64,000 bases of DNA from Kordiimonadaceae bacterium. Its GTDB lineage: Bacteria; Pseudomonadota; Alphaproteobacteria; Sphingomonadales; Kordiimonadaceae. The translations under genes were made by a program, and so were the position numbers. Numbering within the stretch: position 1 is the stretch's first letter; each line of letters opens with the position of its first letter. The DNA is taken from the NCBI GenBank assembly GCA_017640725.1, contig JAEPQB010000004.1, forward strand, positions 124,001 to 188,000, given 5' to 3'. Below, piece by piece: positions 34,939 through 43,925 of this stretch. The notes under the pieces are model-generated. The model was not told the DNA's origin. It made no database searches and saw nothing but the letters and a program-made list of their open reading frames with translations.

Positions 34939-35796
34939 CTATCGACCTGTTTCGATTGGGACATCACCGGCGCTGCCCCATTCAACCCAGGACCCGTCAT
35001 AGACCGCCACTTCCGTATTCCCCAGCTCAAAAAGAGCGAGTGCCAAGTTGCAGGCGGTTACGCCTGAACCGCAAGAGGTGTTGATGGCGGCCGCAGCGTT
35101 GACGTTCGCAGCTTCAAAAAGCGCTGACAAGTCTTCGGGCGGTTTCAGCATTCCATTGGGTTCATATAGGGTCGAAAATGGAACATTTTTGGCCCCCGGA
35201 ATGTGCCCTGATGCAAGGCCTGGCCTTGGCTCCTGCACTTCGCCGGCAAAGCGTGGCGCTCCACGGGCATCAACTATCTGGGCTGATGGGGTCGTGATGT
35301 TTTCGAGCATGTCCGACTTGTTGCGAAACAGAGCCGGGCAGAAGTTGGAGACGAAGTTTCCCGCCTCTGGAGTTCTTGCTCCTGCCTCAATCGGACCGCC
35401 AGCCGACTTCCAGGCCTCAAAGCCGCCATCCAAAACGCTCACATGAGTGTGTCCCATCACGCGGAGCATCCACCAGCCGCGCGCCGCGCTTCTGAGCATG
35501 CTGTTGTCATAGACAATGACATGGTCACCCTGATTGATCCCAAGGGAGCGCATCACGCTTTCAAAGTCTTGAGGAGTTGGCAATGTATGCGGCAGCCCGC
35601 TGGACGTATCAGAGGTGGCGTCGATGTTAAAAAACTGCGCGCCAGGGATATGTGCTTCTACAAATTCCTCGGGGCCACTTTTCCAGGCATCGGGAAACAC
35701 GATGGTGGCATCCATGGACGCGTCCAGGAGTTTTACATTTGACCGGGTGTAATTCTCAAGCAGCCATTTGGCTGAAACGAGGGCGGATTCGCGCAT
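34939..35796 (-). CDS. sseA: two-domain rhodanese, 3-mercaptopyruvate sulfurtransferase type
   Basis: A 285-residue protein with two rhodanese domains. The first is inactive-type (DHVIVYDNSMLRSAARGWW) and the second has the catalytic cysteine in NTSCGSGVTACN near residue 240. The CGSGVTA loop is typical of 3-mercaptopyruvate sulfurtransferase rather than thiosulfate sulfurtransferase (CRKGVT). It transfers sulfur from mercaptopyruvate to thiophilic acceptors in the cytosol. It lies 72 bases upstream of metC on the same strand, so both may be transcribed together. Confidence 0.9.
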   Translation of the reverse strand: MRESALVSAKWLLENYTRSNVKLLDASMDATIVFPDAWKSGPEEFVEAHIPGAQFFNIDATSDTSSGLPHTLPTPQDFESVMRSLGINQGDHVIVYDNSMLRSAARGWWMLRVMGHTHVSVLDGGFEAWKSAGGPIEAGARTPEAGNFVSNFCPALFRNKSDMLENITTPSAQIVDARGAPRFAGEVQEPRPGLASGHIPGAKNVPFSTLYEPNGMLKPPEDLSALFEAANVNAAAAINTSCGSGVTACNLALALFELGNTEVAVYDGSWVEWGSAGDVPIETGR

Positions 35797-35855
35797 TTCT
35801 GTCTCCCTTTTGAAGGGAGGCTAGGCAGGTGCGCTCGTCAAATCAATGAGGAAGA

Positions 35856-36185
35856 TCAGTTGATGCTGTGTCGCACTTCAAGTGTGTCGGCACCTGACGT
35901 GTGAAAGAAATCGGTGAGCGCTGGGTGGTCAAAAGCTTCATCAAGGTCCGCGCCGGTGGCGAGCTCCAGGTTTTCCTCAGCCACATAGGTAGAGTGTGAT
36001 TCACCATCAACCAATACATGGTACCAAGGCATATCATCTACGGACTGGAATGCCTCGATTTTTTCACGCCATTCGTCTGACTCGGCAAAGCGGCCATCCA
36101 CATCGTAAATGAGGCCGCGGTAACCGTACACTCTGTGACGGACAATCTGGCCGGGGGCAAAACGGGATGTGCAAACATAGGTCAT
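35856..36185 (-). CDS. hspQ: HspQ / hemimethylated-DNA-binding family protein
   Basis: A 109-residue protein of the HspQ/YccV family: FAPGQIVRHRVYGYRGLIYDVDG near residues 9-30, WYHVLVDGESHSTYVAEENLE near 54-74. In E. coli HspQ is a heat-shock factor that modulates Lon protease and is an acetylated specificity factor. It has no partner in the immediate context. Confidence 0.88.
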   Translation of the reverse strand: MTYVCTSRFAPGQIVRHRVYGYRGLIYDVDGRFAESDEWREKIEAFQSVDDMPWYHVLVDGESHSTYVAEENLELATGADLDEAFDHPALTDFFHTSGADTLEVRHSIN

Positions 36186-36402
36186 TGCTGTCTCCTTCGT
36201 TTTGGGTGCCGGGCAACTCCACTATTGAAACTTGCCGGTCACCGGTTGGCCTGATGACGTTCATCATAACAAAGAGGCCTTAACAAAATTTGAATCTGCC
36301 GTTTGGCTCTTGTTCATGCTTTGGTTTCGAGGAATTAGTTTTTGACAAAATAGGGCGGCAGCGGGCATAGGAGGCACAGCATTTACGGATCAGGACTGAG
36401 GC

Positions 36403-36867
36403 ATGAGCAAGTCAATTTACGAGGGATTGGAGCAACTGGGTGGCACAGGTGGTGCAGCAGCAACACCGGAAGAAGCTGTGCTGGAGTATGTGGACAACCC
36501 GCGACCAGACAGCGACTACTGCGTGCGCTTCACATGCCCTGAATTCACGAGCCTGTGCCCGGTGACCGGCCAGCCTGACTTTGCGCATTTAGTGCTAGAT
36601 TATGTTCCGGGCGAACAACTGGTGGAAAGCAAAAGCCTCAAGCTGTTCTTGCAATCATTCCGCAACCATGCAGCCTTCCATGAAGATTGCACCGTTGGCA
36701 TTGCGGAACGCTTGGTGAGCGAGATGAAGCCCAAATGGTTGCGGTTTGGCGGCTACTGGTATCCACGCGGCGGTATCCCGATCGATGTATTTTTCCAAAC
36801 CGGTGAAGTGCCCAAGGGCGTCTGGATTCCTGAGCAGGACGTTCCCACCTACCGCGGAAGGGGATAG
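36403..36867 (+). CDS. queF: NADPH-dependent preQ0 reductase
   Basis: A 154-residue QueF of the short (unimodular) type. It reduces 7-cyano-7-deazaguanine to preQ1 in queuosine synthesis. The catalytic Cys52 and Asp59 lie in [14 protein letters not shown], matching the known short enzymes, and the substrate-binding [21 protein letters not shown] is intact. The other queuosine genes in the window, queE and queC, are 2.2 kb away on the opposite strand. Confidence 0.95.
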   Translation: MSKSIYEGLEQLGGTGGAAATPEEAVLEYVDNPRPDSDYCVRFTCPEFTSLCPVTGQPDFAHLVLDYVPGEQLVESKSLKLFLQSFRNHAAFHEDCTVGIAERLVSEMKPKWLRFGGYWYPRGGIPIDVFFQTGEVPKGVWIPEQDVPTYRGRG

Positions 36868-36870
36868 CTG

Positions 36871-37245
36871 GTGCTCACAAAGTCAACTATGGCTTTTTTC
36901 TCGTTGCTATTCTTGTCCAGTCGGCTTGGTTTTGATGAAGAACTTGTGTGGACCCCTAATGCGCAAAGGATCTTGGAGATCGAGCAAAGTCTTGAGCTAC
37001 CTAGCAAAGACACCAAACTTGAAGAGTATGTTCGGCACTACTGGGGTACTATGGAAAATGGAGTCGCAATTCTAAATGGCCAGTTTCATTTGCCATGGGG
37101 CGACGAGGAAAAACCGAATACAATCCACATCAATGATCTAGGTGGACCCCCAGTGATCTTCGACGGTGGATGCTCGGTCATCAATGCGCGTTGGAATATG
37201 AAATTAAAGAAACTGATTGCAATTTGGTGCAACGGTGTCGCTTAA
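36871..37245 (+). CDS. small protein of unknown function
   Basis: A 124-residue protein that I do not recognise, starting with GTG three bases after the queF stop; an ATG at 36889 is an alternative. The first 16 residues (AFFSLLFLSS) look like a short signal segment. The rest is acidic to neutral, with two tryptophan-rich stretches and cysteines at GGCSVIN and IWCNGVA. Overlap in context with queF does not imply a queuosine role; a separate small cluster gene is likely. Confidence 0.55.
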   Translation: MLTKSTMAFFSLLFLSSRLGFDEELVWTPNAQRILEIEQSLELPSKDTKLEEYVRHYWGTMENGVAILNGQFHLPWGDEEKPNTIHINDLGGPPVIFDGGCSVINARWNMKLKKLIAIWCNGVA

Positions 37246-37351
37246 AAAGCTTTTTTCGGTAGCGAGTTAGGCAAGCCATCAGTTCATATTTGTGTTCTGC
37301 TGGCGGCAGACTATGTCATTCGAGTAAGAGTTATTTTGGGAGTTTCCCTTG

Positions 37352-38230
37352 GTGCGTTTAATGGACTGGAATTCAGTCGACCTTGGCGACATCGAACTCG
37401 GTGTTTGGCATTGGCCGGGTGAGGGCGACCCGCTCGTGTTTCTTCACGCTACGGGGTTTCATGCACGCTGCTGGGATGTAGTGATTGAAACTCTGCCGCC
37501 TGAGCTGGCATCCCGCCCATGTTATGCGATCGATCTGCGTTTTCATGGCACCAGCGGCAAAACGGGTGACGTTGAGTGGCCCATTATGGCCAACGATATT
37601 ATCTCGGTTTTAGATTCACTGAACCTCAGAAATGTTTTTCTGGTTGGCCACTCCGTTGGCGGCTATTTGTCGACAATTACCGCCGCCAAGCGGCCTGATC
37701 GTGTTTCCCAATTATTGCTTATTGACCCAGTGATTATGTCACCGGAGCGGTACGCCTTTTCAAAGCAGATGCGCAGGCATATGAAGCCGGAAGACAATCC
37801 TATCTCTCGCCGCCGGAACGCTTGGCAAGGGCCGGATGAGATGTACGAACGCTTTAAAAGCCGCAGCCCCTTCGATGCTTGGCAAGACCGGGTGCTCAAA
37901 GATTTTTGTAATTATGCGCTGGCGCCTGGTGAAGCACCCAGGAAGTTGGCGTGCGACCCGCTTCATGAGGTGCAAATCTACCATCACCAGAACGGTGATG
38001 CCATTCAGGCAGCTTTGCCGCAGGTTCAGCAACCGGTCACTATTCTTCGCGCAGTTGAGCCCACAGAGGCAGACGATCCCTTCAATATGAGTAAATCTCC
38101 TACGTGGCCCAAGCTTGTGCACCAGTTTGCTGACGCACGTGAAGAGTATCACCCTGAGCTGACGCACTTCATTCCCATGCAGGCGCCTGAGCTGGTTGTC
38201 CAAACAATCGCGCGCGATTTGACCAGTTGA
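37352..38230 (+). CDS. alpha/beta-hydrolase fold protein
   Basis: An alpha/beta hydrolase of about 292 residues with the nucleophile elbow GHSVGGYL, the oxyanion strand FLHATGFHARCWD and a final histidine in ELTHFIPMQ. The start is uncertain: TTG 37349, GTG 37352 and ATG 37361 are all in frame; GGGAG lies nine bases before the GTG. The enzyme class (esterase, haloperoxidase-like, lactonase) cannot be resolved. Confidence 0.82.
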   Translation: MRLMDWNSVDLGDIELGVWHWPGEGDPLVFLHATGFHARCWDVVIETLPPELASRPCYAIDLRFHGTSGKTGDVEWPIMANDIISVLDSLNLRNVFLVGHSVGGYLSTITAAKRPDRVSQLLLIDPVIMSPERYAFSKQMRRHMKPEDNPISRRRNAWQGPDEMYERFKSRSPFDAWQDRVLKDFCNYALAPGEAPRKLACDPLHEVQIYHHQNGDAIQAALPQVQQPVTILRAVEPTEADDPFNMSKSPTWPKLVHQFADAREEYHPELTHFIPMQAPELVVQTIARDLTS

Positions 38231-38355
38231 GCCCTGTGTTTTTCAATACTTAGGTTTAGGTCACCCAGCATTTTGCCGCTTGGCCTCATCCATTAGTCGC
38301 AAAGCTGACCAGCCTGCCTCACCATTTTCTATCTTGAAGGGAAATGGAGGGGACT

Positions 38356-39087
38356 ATGTTTAAATTTTCTAGGATTGTTGTGTTTGCGCTAACAGCCTGC
38401 GCTTTTTCTTTTGGTATTGCCGCACAGGAAGAAGACGGCTTGAAGGGTGATCCAAAAGCCATTCATGACGCCAAAAAAATGGTTGAGAAAATGGGCGGCC
38501 TCGAGGTTTGGGGCGCATTGGAAAGTGTTCACTTCGTGCATGAATGGGACATCGTTAATCGCCGTGAGGCCTACCTTGAAAACGAAATTTTGGACCTGTC
38601 TGCGCCCCGGTCTTATGTGACCATGGAAAGCGAAAGTTACACGCGCATAAGGGCCTACAGCCCCGAGCACAGATATTGGAACATCGTAAACGGCGAATTC
38701 TCATACGCTTCAGACGAGTCGTTTGAACGCGCAATTGCTAGAGCGCCCTACAGTATTTTTCGGCTGGCACGGGCCATCGGGCGAAACGACCCAACACTGA
38801 CAATTGAATTTGGTAATCCGGAGAGTATTCCGCGAGGCAACGTCATCCAGTTTACTTTTGACGGGGATGAGCCAGGGGGTTGGATATTGCTCAATCCGCG
38901 CTTTGAGCCCTTTGTTTGGGCAACAACACAGTATGAGTATGCCTTTGGCCCATTGGCACGGTTTGGTAATTTGTGGGTGCCGAATTGGGCAAATTCCAAT
39001 AACGGGCTCGTGCGCTATGAAATGGTGTCGCTGAAGGGTAGCAACAAAGCACCGGATATGACGTTATTCGTGCCGCCAGCGGGTTAG
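38356..39087 (+). CDS. exported protein of unknown function
   Basis: A 243-residue exported protein; start at the second ATG (38356), which follows GGAGGGG at five bases. A signal peptide ends near GIAAQEEDG. The mature part has the order IHDAKKMVEKMGGLEVW, then many aromatic beta strands to VSLKGSNKAPDM. The pattern recalls LolA/LolB-like lipid-binding barrel folds, but I see no decisive motif. It converges on queE with three bases between. Confidence 0.7.
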   Translation: MFKFSRIVVFALTACAFSFGIAAQEEDGLKGDPKAIHDAKKMVEKMGGLEVWGALESVHFVHEWDIVNRREAYLENEILDLSAPRSYVTMESESYTRIRAYSPEHRYWNIVNGEFSYASDESFERAIARAPYSIFRLARAIGRNDPTLTIEFGNPESIPRGNVIQFTFDGDEPGGWILLNPRFEPFVWATTQYEYAFGPLARFGNLWVPNWANSNNGLVRYEMVSLKGSNKAPDMTLFVPPAG

Positions 39088-39090
39088 GCG

Positions 39091-39723
39091 TTAGGGAATA
39101 TCAATCGCTTTGTGCGTTTGCACGCTCAGGCGCCATTTTGGGTTGGCTTTGCAATAGTCAACGGCGGCGGCTGTGTTTTCAGCGAGAGCAGGGCTATCCA
39201 TCGGCTGCAGGAAAAAATGCGTAAAGTCCAAGCCTTCGAACTGTGCCGGGTCGCCGCCTTCTTGCGGGTAGACCAGTTTCAATTCCGTGCCTGATGTTAC
39301 AATCAGCTCAGAGCCCAGTTTGGGACTGATGCAAAGCCAATCAATGCCTTCAGGCGGGTCAATGGTGCCATTGCTTTCCACAGCAATTTCAATGCCTTCT
39401 GCGTGAAACGCATCAATGAGTGGTGCATCCAGCTGCAAGAGCGGCTCCCCGCCCGTGCACACCACAAGGGGCGTACCGCCTTGGCCTGTCCATTCGTCTT
39501 TGACTGCCCTCGCGAGATCTTCCGCAGTTTTGAACTTGCTACCACCGGGGCCGTCAGTGCCGACAAAGTCAGTGTCACAGAATTTGCAAATGGCGGTCGC
39601 GCGGTCCTTCTCAAGCCCACTCCAGAGATTGCAGCCTGCGAACCGACAAAAAACCGCGGGCCTTCCGGCCTGGCCACCTTCGCCTTGCAATGTGTAGAAA
39701 ATCTCTTTGACCGAATAAACCAT
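39091..39723 (-). CDS. queE: 7-carboxy-7-deazaguanine synthase
   Basis: A 210-residue radical-SAM enzyme of queuosine synthesis. The cluster cysteines are in CRFAGC with CKFC after a 14-residue spacer: the CX14CX2C variant rather than the standard CX3CX2C. VYSVKEIFYTLQGEGGQAGRPAVF at the start and VVCTGGEPLLQ are standard QueE features. It would convert carboxytetrahydropterin to CDG. It starts three bases after the queC stop. queD is not in the window. Confidence 0.93.
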   Translation of the reverse strand: MVYSVKEIFYTLQGEGGQAGRPAVFCRFAGCNLWSGLEKDRATAICKFCDTDFVGTDGPGGSKFKTAEDLARAVKDEWTGQGGTPLVVCTGGEPLLQLDAPLIDAFHAEGIEIAVESNGTIDPPEGIDWLCISPKLGSELIVTSGTELKLVYPQEGGDPAQFEGLDFTHFFLQPMDSPALAENTAAAVDYCKANPKWRLSVQTHKAIDIP

Positions 39724-39726
39724 GCG

Positions 39727-40419
39727 TTATCCCTGATACCGGGTAGGGTCCGGAAGGCCAGCTTCTCGGAAGCCTTTCTGACGAAGCAAGCAGCTGTCAC
39801 AGTGGCCGCAGGCGGCGCCGGTTTCATCAGGGTCATAACAGCTGATAGTCATGGCATAATCAACACCGAGCCGTGTGCCTGTAGCGGCGATCTCAGCTTT
39901 GGTCATGTCAATCAGCGGTGTTTGAATCTTGATGCGTTCTTCTTCAGTTACACCAACTTTGGTGCCGAGGTTCGCTGTTTCCTCATAGGATTTGATGAAC
40001 TCTGGCCGGCAATCGGGGTAGCCGCTGTAATCAAGCGCATTTACGCCAATGAAAATATCCTTGGCGCCAACTACCTCAGCGTAAGCAAGGGCGAATGACA
40101 GGAATATTGTGTTGCGCGCGGGTACGTAGGTAACGGGTATGTCCGCTTCCATTTCACCTTCGTCACGGTCTTTTGGCACATCAATATCGTCGGTGAGCGC
40201 ACTGCCACCAAAAAGCGTCAGGTCAATCTCTGCCGTTTTGTGCTCTGCAACGCCCAAGTGTTTGGCAATGCGGTCAGCGGCATCCAGTTCCACACTGTGA
40301 CGCTGGCCATAGCGGAAGGAGAGGGCGTAGACCTCATAGCCCTGGTCCTGAGCCATGGCAACACAAGTGGCGCTATCTAGCCCGCCCGAGAGGAGCACTA
40401 CTGCTTTTTTCGTCGACAT
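39727..40419 (-). CDS. queC: 7-cyano-7-deazaguanine synthase
   Basis: A 230-residue QueC, an ATP-dependent amidating/nitrile-forming enzyme that makes preQ0 from CDG. The N-terminal ATP pyrophosphatase loop SGGLDSAT, the [11 protein letters not shown] region and the C-terminal zinc cysteines in [20 protein letters not shown] are intact. It is the first gene of the queC-queE unit, after the terminator of the transporter upstream. Confidence 0.95.
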   Translation of the reverse strand: MSTKKAVVLLSGGLDSATCVAMAQDQGYEVYALSFRYGQRHSVELDAADRIAKHLGVAEHKTAEIDLTLFGGSALTDDIDVPKDRDEGEMEADIPVTYVPARNTIFLSFALAYAEVVGAKDIFIGVNALDYSGYPDCRPEFIKSYEETANLGTKVGVTEEERIKIQTPLIDMTKAEIAATGTRLGVDYAMTISCYDPDETGAACGHCDSCLLRQKGFREAGLPDPTRYQG

Positions 40420-40436
40420 AATTACCCTTTTAACAG

Positions 40437-40464
40437 AAAAGCCGGGCGCGCTATAGCACCCGGC
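40437..40464 (-). terminator. terminator of the dicarboxylate symporter gene
   Basis: On the minus strand GCCGGGTGC pairs with GCGCCCGGC through a short loop and is followed by TTTT. It separates the symporter transcript from queC. Confidence 0.7.
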
Positions 40465-40494
40465 CAGCTGTTTGATAAGGAAAAAAGACCGAAA

Positions 40495-41736
40495 TCAGTC
40501 CACAGGCGTTGCGCGGAAAGTTTCTTCGTCAAACTCGCCTTCCCATTTTGCGACAGCGGTTGCGACCGAAAGGTCGCCGGTGACGTTGATAACTGTGCGG
40601 ATCATGTCCAGAGGCCTGTCGAATGGGAAAACAAAACCAACTATCAAAAAGGTCTGGGCGTCTTCTACCCCAATAACGCCCATGACTGTTGCCAGAAGGA
40701 ACAGTGAGGCCGAGGGAACAGCGGCGGTGCCAATCGACACCAGCGTGGCCGCAAGGGCAATCAGCAAATACTGCTCAATACCAAGTGGAATCCCCAAAAC
40801 CTGGGCAGCAAAAACTGCAAGAATTCCTACGTAAATCCCGGAGCCATCCATATTGATGGTTGCACCAAGTGGTAACACGCTCGACGCCACAGCAGGCTTT
40901 ACGCCCAGGTTTTCTTCTGCCGTTGCCATGGTGACAGGCAATGTGCCCGAGCTTGAGGATGTGGAAAAGGCCACTAACTGTGCCCCGGTAATGCCGCGGA
41001 AGAACCGAACTGGTGGCAGTTTAAGTATGAATTTCATAATCGTGCCATGCGTGATGATCACATGCAGAAGGCATGCAAGAATCACAGAAACGGCCAAGGG
41101 CACCACTGTGAGCAATTGGGCGACCCCGCCAGTGCCTACGACCTTTGCGATCAGAGCAAATACGCCAAATGGTGCCACTTCCATCACGATATGCGTGACC
41201 TTCAGCATAGCCTCTGACCCTGCATCAAACAGTTTTGCAAGAGGTTTGCCCTTTTCGCCTGACATTAAAATGCCTGCTCCAAACATCAGCGCGAAGAATA
41301 TGATGGCCAGCATGTCACCGTCGGCAATCGCGGCAATTGGATTACGGGGAATGATGCCCAGCAGTCTTTCTTCAAGAGATTTGGCTGGAGGCAGAATTTT
41401 TTCTTCGGCACCAGATATATCAACACCAATACCTGGTTGGATAATGGTTGCGATAGTCAAGCCTATGGTGATGGCGACCAAAGTGGTCCCCATATAAAGG
41501 GCAAGGGTTTTTATGCCTAAAGAGCCAAGGCGTTTTGGGTCACCCATCGCGATTACACCGGCAACCAGTGTCACGAACACCAGCGGCACCACAATCATGC
41601 GGATCAGGTTAATGAAAATGTCACCCATCCAGGCAATGCTGGTTGCGGCTTCGCCGGCGACCGCACCAAAAATAATGCCCAGAACCAGCATGCCCATGAT
41701 GCGTTTCCAGAGCGTAATGCCAAACCAAGTCTGCAC
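40495..41736 (-). CDS. dicarboxylate/amino acid:cation symporter (DAACS family)
   Basis: A 413-residue membrane transporter of the GltP/DctA fold. The two serine-rich reentrant loops show as FSTSSSSGTLPVTMA and, towards the C-terminus, the NMDGSGIYVG motif; DRPLDMIRTVINVTGD is the C-terminal substrate-binding region. It would import dicarboxylates or acidic amino acids with Na+ or H+. A single-gene unit with its own terminator. Confidence 0.92.
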   Translation of the reverse strand: MQTWFGITLWKRIMGMLVLGIIFGAVAGEAATSIAWMGDIFINLIRMIVVPLVFVTLVAGVIAMGDPKRLGSLGIKTLALYMGTTLVAITIGLTIATIIQPGIGVDISGAEEKILPPAKSLEERLLGIIPRNPIAAIADGDMLAIIFFALMFGAGILMSGEKGKPLAKLFDAGSEAMLKVTHIVMEVAPFGVFALIAKVVGTGGVAQLLTVVPLAVSVILACLLHVIITHGTIMKFILKLPPVRFFRGITGAQLVAFSTSSSSGTLPVTMATAEENLGVKPAVASSVLPLGATINMDGSGIYVGILAVFAAQVLGIPLGIEQYLLIALAATLVSIGTAAVPSASLFLLATVMGVIGVEDAQTFLIVGFVFPFDRPLDMIRTVINVTGDLSVATAVAKWEGEFDEETFRATPVD

Positions 41737-42018
41737 GTGAATTCCCCTAATACGATAGGCGCAGCATCAACAGCCGCTGCGCCAACTCCCAATTGATTGA
41801 GTGCCAAGCTAAACGGTCCTCGAGTTGCGGCGCAATACTATTTTGAACTATGCGCCAGAGCTTGGTCTGGCTTTGGAGAATTCTCAGCAACAGATTTTGC
41901 ATCAGCCATAATAAAAAAATAAAATATTATCAGTATTTTAGGTGTTTTTTCGCTTTAACAATTGGTTAGCTTTTTGGATGGAACATGGTGATCAAATGTA
42001 TGAAATCAGGTGGCAGCC

Positions 42019-42489
42019 ATGAAATTCAAAGCAGCAGTTTTGGGGACATTAGTTTTAAGCTTCTCGGCTCAGGCTAGCGAGCATTGTATGCGCGCGGCGG
42101 AAGTTAAAGCTGACCAAGTTAGATTTGTGGAGACACAAATGCGCATCGCAGCACTTCAGTGCAGAGGTGGAGGTCACCGCGATATGATTGGTCTGTACAA
42201 TGATTTTGTCAGGTCCAAGCGGCCTTACTTTGTTGAGGCGGAAAAGCCGCTGCGTACGTTTCTTAATCGGGCAGAAAAGGGTAATTTGGAGAGCTATGTC
42301 ACAGCTACCGCCAACCGGGTTTCACTCAATTCCGGAAGTGTGGAACAGTTTTGTGATCGGTCACGGATGGCATTGGCGATGGCGTTCAAAATGCCAGACC
42401 CAGCGGGTCTTGTTAGTCTCATGCCTGTGCAGTATCGGCAGCCCGAGCGAAACTGTACGACGCAATCCGCAAGAACAGAGTCCCGCTAG
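42019..42489 (+). CDS. small exported protein of unknown function
   Basis: A 156-residue protein; start at the ATG 42019, which opens a signal peptide (MKFKAAVLGTLVLSFSAQA then SEHC). Mature residues are rich in Arg, with cysteines at EHCMRA, ALQCRGG, QFCDR and RNCTT, which could make two disulfides. I see no known domain. It ends 22 bases before a hairpin shared with ompA. Confidence 0.65.
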   Translation: MKFKAAVLGTLVLSFSAQASEHCMRAAEVKADQVRFVETQMRIAALQCRGGGHRDMIGLYNDFVRSKRPYFVEAEKPLRTFLNRAEKGNLESYVTATANRVSLNSGSVEQFCDRSRMALAMAFKMPDPAGLVSLMPVQYRQPERNCTTQSARTESR

Positions 42490-42510
42490 ATATTGAGGCA
42501 ATAGACACAA

Positions 42511-42535
42511 AAAAGGCGCCACTTGGGCGCCTTTT
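42511..42535. terminator. bidirectional terminator between the exported protein and the OmpA gene
   Basis: AAAAGGCGCC and GGCGCCTTTT form a 10-bp stem with a five-base loop; A-runs and T-runs on both sides make it usable in both directions. Confidence 0.8.
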
Positions 42536-42553
42536 GCTTAGATCAGTGGTAGT

Positions 42554-43666
42554 TTAACGTCTTACAATGATCTCAACACGCCGGTTCTGCCACTCACGAA
42601 CGCCGTCATCCGTTGCTACCATTGGAGAAGTCTCTCCTTCGGCGCGGATTGTAATACGGCTGGCTGGCACACCTTCTGCGATCAGTGCCGCTTTCACAGC
42701 CTCAGCGCGGCGCATTGCCAGAGCATCGTTGTAATTGTTAGCGCCGGCACGGTCCGTATGACCAATCGCACTGATACGCGTTCCGCCAAAGTCTCGGTAT
42801 ACGTCGGCAGCACGCTCAACAATTGATTGCGCATCAGCGGTCAGCGTCGATTTGTCAAAGTCGAAGAACACCATAAATGGTCCGGGCATTGGAGCCGGCG
42901 CTGGTTCCGGCTCAGGTGCTGGCGCCGGTGCAGGCTCTTGCACCACCGGCGCAGGAGCAGGTTGTGCAACTGCCTTAGGTGCAGGCTCTTGTGGGGCAGG
43001 GTGAGATGTTTCGCCAAACTTCCAGGAAATGCGTGCAAACACTTCGTTGTTGACGAAGCGATAGCTTGCTTTACGAGCAGCAGTGCCAAAATCACCGCGT
43101 GCTGTGCGGAAATGGCGGGCGCCTATGCCAAATTCCAGGCCGCCCATAGCTCGGGTCAGCTGAACCATAACCTGACCTGCAGGCTCCCAGTTCCGGCTGT
43201 CAGCAATAGAAATGCCGTTGGAATTGACACCGTCGAGTTCGATAAGGCTCATGCCAATACCAGCGCCAGCAAATGCTTTCCAGTCGCCGATGTTGGCAAA
43301 GTTGTAATGCACATTCGCCATCAGGCTATCGGACTGGTGCGTTCCGTCAGCTTCGTTTCTTCCCGCTGGCAACGCCAGGCGGTCAGGGTTGTTCACAAAC
43401 ACAGATTGCATGCTGTTTTGACGCAAGGCGTATTCAAGCTCATACCGCCATTTGTCGATGTTGCGTCCGACATAAAAGCCGGTAACAAATCCCAGCTCTT
43501 TATCCATCTGAAGGTTCAGATTACTGCCTTCTACACCGCGCAGGTTATCGTCGACAGCGCCTGATAGGCCAAGCTGGAAACCACCATAAACGTAATCTTC
43601 TGACTGTGCTGTGGCTGAGAGGCTAGTGCCCAGCAACAATGCTGAAAGGGTCAATGCACGCATCAA
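42554..43666 (-). CDS. OmpA-family outer-membrane protein
   Basis: A 370-residue protein with a signal peptide ending SATAQSED, an N-terminal eight-strand-type beta barrel (about residues 25-215), a Pro/Ala/Glu-rich linker (about 217-255) and a C-terminal OmpA peptidoglycan-binding domain (FFDFDKSTLTADAQ, then GHTDRAGANNYNDALAMRRAE). It ties the outer membrane to peptidoglycan. The linker has repeated PAPAPEPEP units. Confidence 0.92.
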   Translation of the reverse strand: MMRALTLSALLLGTSLSATAQSEDYVYGGFQLGLSGAVDDNLRGVEGSNLNLQMDKELGFVTGFYVGRNIDKWRYELEYALRQNSMQSVFVNNPDRLALPAGRNEADGTHQSDSLMANVHYNFANIGDWKAFAGAGIGMSLIELDGVNSNGISIADSRNWEPAGQVMVQLTRAMGGLEFGIGARHFRTARGDFGTAARKASYRFVNNEVFARISWKFGETSHPAPQEPAPKAVAQPAPAPVVQEPAPAPAPEPEPAPAPMPGPFMVFFDFDKSTLTADAQSIVERAADVYRDFGGTRISAIGHTDRAGANNYNDALAMRRAEAVKAALIAEGVPASRITIRAEGETSPMVATDDGVREWQNRRVEIIVRR

Positions 43667-43925
43667 AATAGTCCTTTAAAACAAGCTAAAAATTTAAGCA
43701 GCCAATAGTCGTGTAAGTGGCTTGATACAAGGGCAAACGCCATTTTCCAAGCATCATAGAAATTTGTAATCAAAAAATGTGGCATTTTTGCATTATTTTC
43801 GTGACGGGCTGCAGGGCGCGGATTTGCATAATGTGCCAATTTTGTGAATACTCGGCGCGTATCATTGATACGGTGGGCAAGGGCGCACGAACCTCGCGCC
43901 GTCACAAACAAAATAGGGGGATCAT

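Noticed and set aside
42827-43564. Plus-strand frame of 245 codons opposite the OmpA gene
   Set aside because: It covers the well-supported barrel and linker on the other strand and has no recognisable motif.
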